A stretch of DNA of 64,000 nucleotides, taken from NCBI GenBank assembly GCA_021442155.1, contig CM038222.1, forward strand, positions 54,245,352-54,309,351, read 5' to 3'. Positions 57,767-64,000 of this stretch are shown here, in pieces; the first letter of the stretch is position 1, and every line of letters begins with the position of its first letter. The stretch comes from Cymbidium sinense (Eukaryota > Streptophyta > Magnoliopsida > Asparagales > Orchidaceae). The notes under the pieces were generated by a model. The model did no database searches. It had not been told where the DNA came from and was given only the letters and a program-made list of their open reading frames with translations. Made by a program: the position numbers and the translations under genes.

Positions 57767-59883
57767 CTATAAATATATTATCAACTTAAAAATAAAAATG
57801 AACAACATTCCATTGATTTTTTTATTAATCCTATAATAATTTTTAAACCAATCACTTCCACACATAAGAACTTGAACAATGCTTGTACCTAAGGATGAGC
57901 AATATGTATCTATAACTCTGCCACCAACACTTAAAGTGAATTCTGATGTAACAGTAGTAATAGATATTGATAGTATATCATAAGCCATTTTAGATAGTAT
58001 TGAAAAATTAAATCTGCTAGATTTCCATCACTCTTAAGCACCAAATTGGTAATGATCATTACTCTTATCAGAAATATAAACACCATCTTCTAAGTAAACG
58101 TCAAGTTCATATTTTACATTCTCGTTGACATCACTCCTAAGATAATTTTCAAAGATTTTTCTCCTAGTCTCAAAAGACTTGCCTCTTAAAGTGAAACGAG
58201 TGTTGCATCCAAAGTGACTAACAACCTCTTCATTAGAAGTTCTATTTTCTATGATATTTGAAGCATGAACATTTTCATAATCATTATGCAATAGTTGTAG
58301 TGACTCACGAATGGTTGTAACATGCTTAGCTGCTTCATTAGAAGAATAAATTTTAGAAAATGCAAAGTTAACTAACTTCATCTTATTTCTCGAATCAAGT
58401 ACTGCAGCAATAGAAATTAGCAAGTTACATTCTCTCCAATATTTGTCAAACTTCTCTTTCATGTTCAAGTCCATCAATCTCATATAATCAACACCATTTA
58501 TAGAAACTTCATCCAACACATCCTTGATTCTTCAAAGATCAGAAAGAAATATATTTGAAGTTGGATACTCCATTCCTACAAATAACGTTTGCATACTTAC
58601 AAAATAAAAAAAAAAAAATGTAATGATAGATAAATGAAAGAAAATATTTTATGTAACCTGAAATTATATTTGTAACTTGATTAAATAAACCCAAAAATGA
58701 GAAAATATCTTCTTCTTTATTTTAATCTTCTTCACATGGGAAATATGTGTGAGATGGATCTCTATCTTGATAGCGAAGAAATACTTCTCTAAACTCCAAT
58801 GCACATGAAAGCATGGCATCTGTTGCATTCCATCTACTGCAATAATCAAGTATTAGTCTCTTCTTAGGAAGTTTAAGTTGCTTTGAAATTTCACTAAACA
58901 GATTTAATCTTGCAGTGGAAGCCAAAATATATTTCACACTTTCTCTTATATTATAGATAATATGGCTTATCATAGAAAGACCATCTTGCACTATGAGATT
59001 TAATATGTGTACACAACATCGTATATGAAATAATTTCTCATTCAATGGAAGCTTCTTTTGAAAGTTGATGCTATCACACAAAAGGCCAACTGCTTTGTCA
59101 TTATATGAAGCATTATCCACTATCACACTAAAAACTTTGCCTTCAATTTCCCACTCTTTCTAACATTTATAAATAGCATCATGAATATCATGTGCTCTAT
59201 GTGATGGATTAACATCAACAAAATTTAAAACCCTCTTTTGTAGACACCACTCTCTATCAACAAAATGCCCTGTGAAAACCATATATCAATTTTTTTATCC
59301 GAACTTTCATAAGTCTGTTGTTATGCTTATCTTCCCTATTGAACTTAACAAACTTTCAATCGCTTCTTCCCAATCTCATAACTACTAATACAATCTTGCT
59401 TTGTCATTGCACGTGAAATATTCTCATATTGTGGACTAGCAGCCTTCATCAAAATATTAAACACTTCATACTCTGCAAAAGTGAAAGGCAACTCATGCAC
59501 CATGATCATATGAGACGTAATCTCTCTAATTTTAGCATGATCATACTTCCAAGTTTGCATGCTACTCCCACTATCAGATGTAAGTGTTAGATAAGCAGTT
59601 GTCCCTTTCCTAATATTTTTGGACAAGTTTGAAGATGCCTTTTATATTGTGTTATTGTGCCATCCTTATTTTTATTCATGTATAACTTGCAATGATTGCA
59701 TTGCACTTTCTCAAGACCACTTTTTAACTTTACAACAGTGAAGTATTTCCAAACATCTGAAGTTCTCTTTCTTTTCCTCTTTTCAAAAGGGCTTTCTTGA
59801 ATACCATCAATAATAAGATCTACACTTCTTTCAGTGGCTCTTACAATAACATTAACATCTACATCTGCTTGAGTCGCATTCAT
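57767..59883 (-). pseudogene. hAT transposase (DAYSLEEPER/RICESLEEPER-like), decayed
   Basis: The likely start is MNATQAD at 59883. A BED zinc finger follows (CNHC, then HLQTC, about 59655-59715). A frameshift near 59600-59626 leads to 59345-59626, and a second near 59350 to the catalytic core. There, TTDL keeps the first aspartate (59313-59315) and VDNASYND the second (59115-59117), and HIRCCVHILNLIVQDGL and CSRWNATDAML are typical hAT strings. Then comes FDKYWRECNLLISIAAVLD (58034-58519), and the dimerisation domain AYDILSISITTVTSEF...GGRVIDTYCSSL (57767-57988), keeping the SE glutamate. In-frame stops include 58722-58724, 58532-58534, 58034-58036 and 58028-58030, several replacing a tryptophan. 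The protein would cut and paste the element. It is inactive here. Confidence 0.9.
58576..58657 (-). other. Predicted 82-nt intron in the hAT transposase gene
   Basis: On the minus strand the exon ends ...AATTTCAG, the intron starts GTTACATA and ends TTATTTGTAG, and a long T tract lies inside. Joining the exons gives VTNIISG followed by MEYPTSN, the expected conserved order of the family (T...SG..YPTSN). It also puts the upstream frame (58722-59126) in register with the downstream frame (58034-58519). The intron is phase 1. The size is typical for a small plant intron. Confidence 0.75.
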
Positions 59884-62193
59884 GATTTCAACACTAAAAA
59901 AAGGCAAAGTAATGATCACTCAAAAAAAAGTCTACTACATCATTATTAAATTAAAACATTAAATACAAAAAAAACTATATAAAGAACAAAAAATGTTATA
60001 GGCTCATATAAAAAATGCTCCATTAGTGCCATCATAGAATGAGAGATATTAGGCTTGAATCTTCCAAACCCTAAACTAAAAGAAGAGGCCGATAAAATGT
60101 CAAAAATAGCCCTCTCAACTTCCAACAAACTAAGCTACAATAGTAGCCGAATTTGATATATATATATATATATATATGCAAACAAGCTATAATCTAAATT
60201 AGAATAAACCCAATCTAGAAGAATATTAAAGACCAAATAGAGTTCACATCAACTAAGTTGTAGTAAATGAAGCAAAAAAGATATAATCCTTGCCTTTCAA
60301 AAAAAACTATCTTTTAAGTTGCCACTTGCCAGTGGCCTTCCAATAAAAGATAGACATTAAATTTAATAAAATGGGAGGGATCACATTTCCTTTATTCTTC
60401 ACATAGACTATAAATGCTACAACATTATTATTGCAAGTTGTTGCTCATAGTATAGTTCTCTAAAGCACACATCCACAAAATGAGAGGGATCGCAGATCAT
60501 CAAATTTTAACAAATAACCTCAAATTCAAGAGGAAATTTAATCCACAATTGATCCTTCCAAGACCAATATCATTTCCATCAATGTTTCCATAACTCTTTT
60601 ACTATAACAAATAACTGAAATTGAAATCCCCAAATTGATTAATTTGGACATAAGTCAAACACAAAATATCCAGTAATATTTGAGTTAACAAACACATGAG
60701 AACAACTACCAATAGGCAACAAAATAATGAATCAAAATCAAAGAAACTAAGGATGCAGAACCAAGGCTTACATCATAACATTATGACACTAGCATAGAAT
60801 CAAGTTGGTATTACTAATATTCCTTGGTGCATTATAAAAACAAAGAAGGGCTATGAAGCTAATTGGGAATCACACTCATAAAAAGCAGACAAAAAAAGAA
60901 AGTGATATAGTAGTTAAAAATGAAACCCCCTCCAACTATAGCAAGTAGCTAGATTATTATAGCAAATGACTATTATGATAGAGTTCCCCGATGGATATTT
61001 AAAGATCACCAAATCATATCATTGTCAGCACATAAGAATATGATTGATCAAGAAACTGAGGAAGAAGAACCATGACTTAAGAACCCTCCTAAGCCTAGGA
61101 TCAATCAATGCATAAGAACTTCATTATCAACACACAAGCATATCAACAAGTGAGAGTATTTGCACACAAGTAGATAGGTGATAGAGCATTAGCACACATG
61201 TATATAGGCGATAGAACCTCATTATCAATCTTAGCATTCAGCACAAAATAATTTATTCAATGTCATACCTAAGATGACCAAAATTTCAGAACTTGAGAGA
61301 GAGATAGCAACCAACCGACAGAAGTGAAAGAGGAAAAAGAAGGAAGCTAAAAGGAGAGGCAAGAAGTCGAAGAGGAAGAGAGAATTATCAGTTCAAGCCA
61401 CTATTTCCTCTGATTTATCATGTGAATCGACTGAAATTGATAAGAAGATGAGAGAATGCTGGCAGAAGTCGAAGAGAAGATGAGTGAATGCCTGCAGAAG
61501 TCAATGTCAAAGATAAGTTAGGGCTTTAGTGCTTCACTTCAAGGGATGAACCGATAGAGCTTAGGTGTAAGGGCAACGTTTGTGAAATGCAAAATGCAAA
61601 TGCGAGCCTCGACAGTCGGTGCTAGGGCTTAAACAGTTAAGCACTTCGCTTCGAATTTGGATGAACCGACGGGCGATAGAGGTATAAAGCTTAAGTTTTA
61701 AGTCACTCATTTCATCATTTATAAATTAAATAAAATAATTTGTTAACTTTAATTAAATATTTAAATAATTAATATGAGTTTCTTTTATTTTTTTGTGTAT
61801 TTATGGTATAATTTATAAACTATAGCATCAATTATATTTTATAAATATTTTATTAAATGTATCATATATTTTTATAAATTATACTTGTAAATTTAGTAAA
61901 TTATAATATTTTTATTAAATTAAAAACTTATAAGTTATATTTACTCATATTTTGAAGATAAATATATGAATTATTATCAAACTTAATATCAATTACTTAA
62001 TAAATTACTTGTTGAACAATAAACGAGTATGTTCATGAACATAAACAAGCGAGTAAGATCATGTTCATATTCAGTTCATTTAACATCCAAGTTTTCAAAA
62101 ACTGGTCAAGCTTGTTTGTTTATTAATGTGAACAAACATGAATGAGCATTAATCAAGTCAAGTTCGAGTAGTTCAACTAGTGCATTAGTTCAT
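59884..62193. other. hAT 5' non-coding and subterminal region
   Basis: This is AT-rich DNA with no gene, containing an (AT)n run (about 60158-60178) and a purine-rich repeat with GAAGTCGAAGAG and GTCGAAGAGAAGATGAG strings (61360-61500). A very AT-rich part (61700-62000) is followed by subterminal GTTCATGAACATAAACAAGCGAG-type strings up to the right end. It should contain the transposase promoter, but I cannot point to it. Confidence 0.5.
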
Positions 62194-62204
62194 TTACAAC
62201 CCTA

Positions 62205-63383
62205 GGGGTGGCTACTAGGAAAGTAGGACTATCTATTCCAAGAGTAACCCGGGTAGTGTCTAAATAGGGTTGTAATGGATGTGATCCAAGTAGAGTGCCT
62301 GCAAGGGAAGGGGTCATTAAGGGCTTTATCCAAAATCCTGAAGAAGATAATATCTATAGGTATTCGGTGGCCAACTCAAGGAGAAGGCGTGGGGACTCAC
62401 ATCTGCTAAAGACTAGTGTATCCACCAGGTGAGTTGCTATCAGCATAGAGAACATCAACCAACCTAAAGTGACTGTCAGTTTGCAACAATCAGCCTAGGA
62501 AGAAAGCATCAAAGACTCACATCCTCCTATAGCAGAATTGATTGTCAATATAGTCTGTCTTCGGCTCAATAGGTGTTATCCGACCTAAGGCGACTACTGA
62601 GTGAATGCCACTAGGGGACTTAAATCAGCTCAAAATTAGTCAAGAGTAAAGGAGCCACTGGGGTACTTACCCTAAACCTTAAATATACTCGAGCTAGTCA
62701 AATCTAGTCTAAGAAGAAAGCATGCAGACTTACATCTTCTTAGACAAAGTCAACATGAGGTAGCTTACTAGCTATAGAGGTCTACCGAACTAACAAGCAC
62801 TCATTAGTTTACAATGGTCAGGTCAGGAAGAAAGCTCGGGGACTCACATCTGCTAGAAAAGTGACCACTGGGGTGACAAATTAAATGATAGCATGACGGC
62901 CCGACCTAGAGCAGCTAATGAGTGAGTGCCACGAGGGGCATGCTCTCACATATAAATAGCCAAAGATAAAAGATATGTATTTGTGTTTATGTTTGTGTTT
63001 ATTTTTAAAAGAGGACATGATGCCATTTGGGTTCTCTTACACCTATCTTAAAACATGCTTAAGAGTTGATGAAATGGTGCCATGACTGGCGGTTGTGATC
63101 CCACCAAGAAAGGATGCTGCTTGGGTTCTCTTACACCTAACTTAGCTATGCTAGTCAAAAATAGGATACCTCTTGGGTTCTCTTACACCTACTCTAGTAT
63201 CACTGGGGAATCATGTTTAATTTGTGTCCGTGTTCTGAAAGAAGGATAGGATGTCTCTTAGGTTCTCTTACACCTACCTAAACACGTGCAGACTTGCAAA
63301 TAAGAAAATAATGCTTCGAATGAAGAGAATATTTTGATGAATTGGAATGGGAATTTTGAAGATAATTATTTTCAAACATGATT
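62205..63383 (-). other. 3' UTR of element G, part 2, with tandem repeats
   Basis: This continues the retroelement after the hAT. Units around GAAAGCATCAAAGACTCACATC and GGGGACTCACATCTGC (about 62395, 62505, 62710, 62843) recur. Four copies of TTGGGTTCTCTTACACCT stand at about 63027, 63121, 63173 and 63257 (the last with TTAGG). There is no gene. The pol stop codon of element G follows at 63384. Confidence 0.7.
63027..63275. repeat. Four direct copies of TTGGGTTCTCTTACACCT
   Basis: Spacings are 94, 52 and 85 bases. Each copy is preceded by GATG/GATA plus a few bases. They are not found in the corresponding part of element B, so the array is private to element G or was deleted in B. Confidence 0.85.
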
Positions 63384-64000
63384 TTATGGATAATATTTCT
63401 TCAAATAGAGCCCATTGATTGAAAGCATCGGGTGTTTCCCTATACAATTAATAAGTTGATAAGATCCTCCTTGGTAGGCCTTCTCTATGACAAAAGGGCC
63501 TTCCCAAGTGGGTTCAAACTTGCCTCCCATCTTTTGATGGGCAACAATTGGTCTCCTAAGAACTAAAATAAGCTCTCCTACTTAAAAAGCTCTAGGGCAG
63601 ACTAACTTGTTGTGAGCTTGAATCATCTTGACTTGGTATAACTTGAGGTTCTGGCATACTCGTAGGCGTTTCTCCTCCAAACGTTTGAGCTCTTCTAACT
63701 GTAATTTCACATTCTACTCTGTAGTGATTTTACTACCCATTGTTATCCTTAGTGATGGGAGTTGCACTTCTAAGGGAACAATGGCTTCAGACTCATACAA
63801 GAAAGAGAAAGGGGTAGATTGGGTTGGAGTTCTGTATATGGTACGATATGACCACAAGGCTTCAACTAGCTGCTCATGCCATTATTGCTTATTATCATCG
63901 AGTGTCTTGTTTAGTATCTAGATGAGAGTTTTGTTGAATTCTTCTACTAGGCTATTTTCCCTGGGATAGTAGATGGTGGAGCATCTCTAATCTATACTAT
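63384..64000 (-). pseudogene. Element G: integrase C-terminal half, runs off the window
   Basis: The minus strand reads from the window edge to the TAA stop at 63384-63386. It contains NKTLDDNK, ALWSYRTIYRTPTQSTPF, SEAIVPLEVQLPSLRI, then RPIVAHQKMGGKFEPTW, GPFVIEKAYQGGSYQL, and the C-terminal MLSINGLYLKKYYP. This is the end of the integrase core plus the C-terminal domain of the same family as at 26630-27595 and at position 1. In-frame TAG stops are near 63935, 63900, 63698 and 63580. It is inactive, but less decayed than the other two copies. The plus-strand ORF over it (63628-63921) is a shadow. Confidence 0.88.

Larger units (their letters stand above)
56687..62204 (-). mobile_element. hAT-family DNA transposon (5518 bp) inserted in the 3' UTR of element G
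   Basis: The ends are terminal inverted repeats, TAGGGCTATAA at 56687-56697 and the complement of TAGGGTTGTAA at 62194-62204 (9 of 11 bases equal). They are followed inwards by GAGCTGAGTTGAG- and GTTCATGTT-type subterminal strings. Such TAGGG(Y)T(R)TAA ends are usual for plant hAT elements. The flanks (CCAGTGGG and GGGGTGGC) share only the central GTGG in register, so the expected 8-bp target-site duplication is not clean. Retroelement 3' UTR sequence continues on the other side. It carries one decayed transposase gene on the minus strand. Confidence 0.85.

Noticed and set aside
56679..62212. 8-bp target-site duplication of the hAT (CCAGTGGG / GGGGTGGC)
   Set aside because: Only four of eight positions agree, so I do not claim a duplication although the element ends are clear.
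63628..63921. Plus-strand 97-codon ORF at the right edge
   Set aside because: It is the shadow of the minus-strand integrase C-terminus of element G.

Overview
This window reads as repeat-only, gene-free nuclear DNA of a flowering plant. It is AT-rich and is made almost entirely of nested, decayed LTR retrotransposons plus one hAT DNA transposon. I found no intact host gene, no rRNA or tRNA gene and no CRISPR. The element types (a Ty3/gypsy element of Tat/Ogre type with two RNase H domains, and a DAYSLEEPER-like hAT) point to a plant. Nothing I can read fixes the species.

The dominant component is one Ty3/gypsy family, mostly on the minus strand, with a very long LTR of about 7.6 kb when its internal deletions are filled in from sister copies. 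Its termini read TGTGGTGT...ACACCACA. Layout: (1) 1-10141 is the internal region of element A on the minus strand. From right to left it holds the PBS, a leader with a hairpin array, a 5' ORF, gag, protease, RT, RNase H, a second RNase H and integrase. (2) 10142-16725 is its 5' LTR. (3) 16726-21248 holds fragments of a plus-strand element (LTR end, PBS, decayed ORF) and unassigned LTR-like DNA. (4) 21249-25158 is a truncated LTR, 25159-26629 a 3' UTR, and 26630-27595 an integrase C-terminus that runs straight into another LTR at 27596-32836. (5) 32837-40612 is an inverted LTR copy, itself carrying an inserted 795-bp solo LTR with a perfect target-site duplication. (6) 40620-45735 is a truncated forward LTR. 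(7) 45738-55241 is the 3' LTR of element G. It is followed by G's 3' UTR (55242-56686 and 62205-63383), split by a 5.5-kb hAT transposon (56687-62204), and then by G's integrase C-terminus (63384-64000).

All coding regions are pseudogenes with frameshifts and in-frame stops, so nothing in the window is likely to transpose autonomously. The hAT transposase is the best preserved. It keeps its BED finger, its RNase-H-like core and its dimerisation domain, and an 82-nt intron can be placed because it restores the reading frame.

The most unusual features are inside the LTRs and leader rather than in genes. They are dense TTGAC (W-box core) arrays, nucleosome-length tandem arrays of about 180 bp, a field of short palindromes about 75 bp apart in the leader, a conserved GAGCTC hairpin, a chimeric duplicated LTR segment, and a head-to-head LTR pair forming a quasi-palindrome of about 10 kb.
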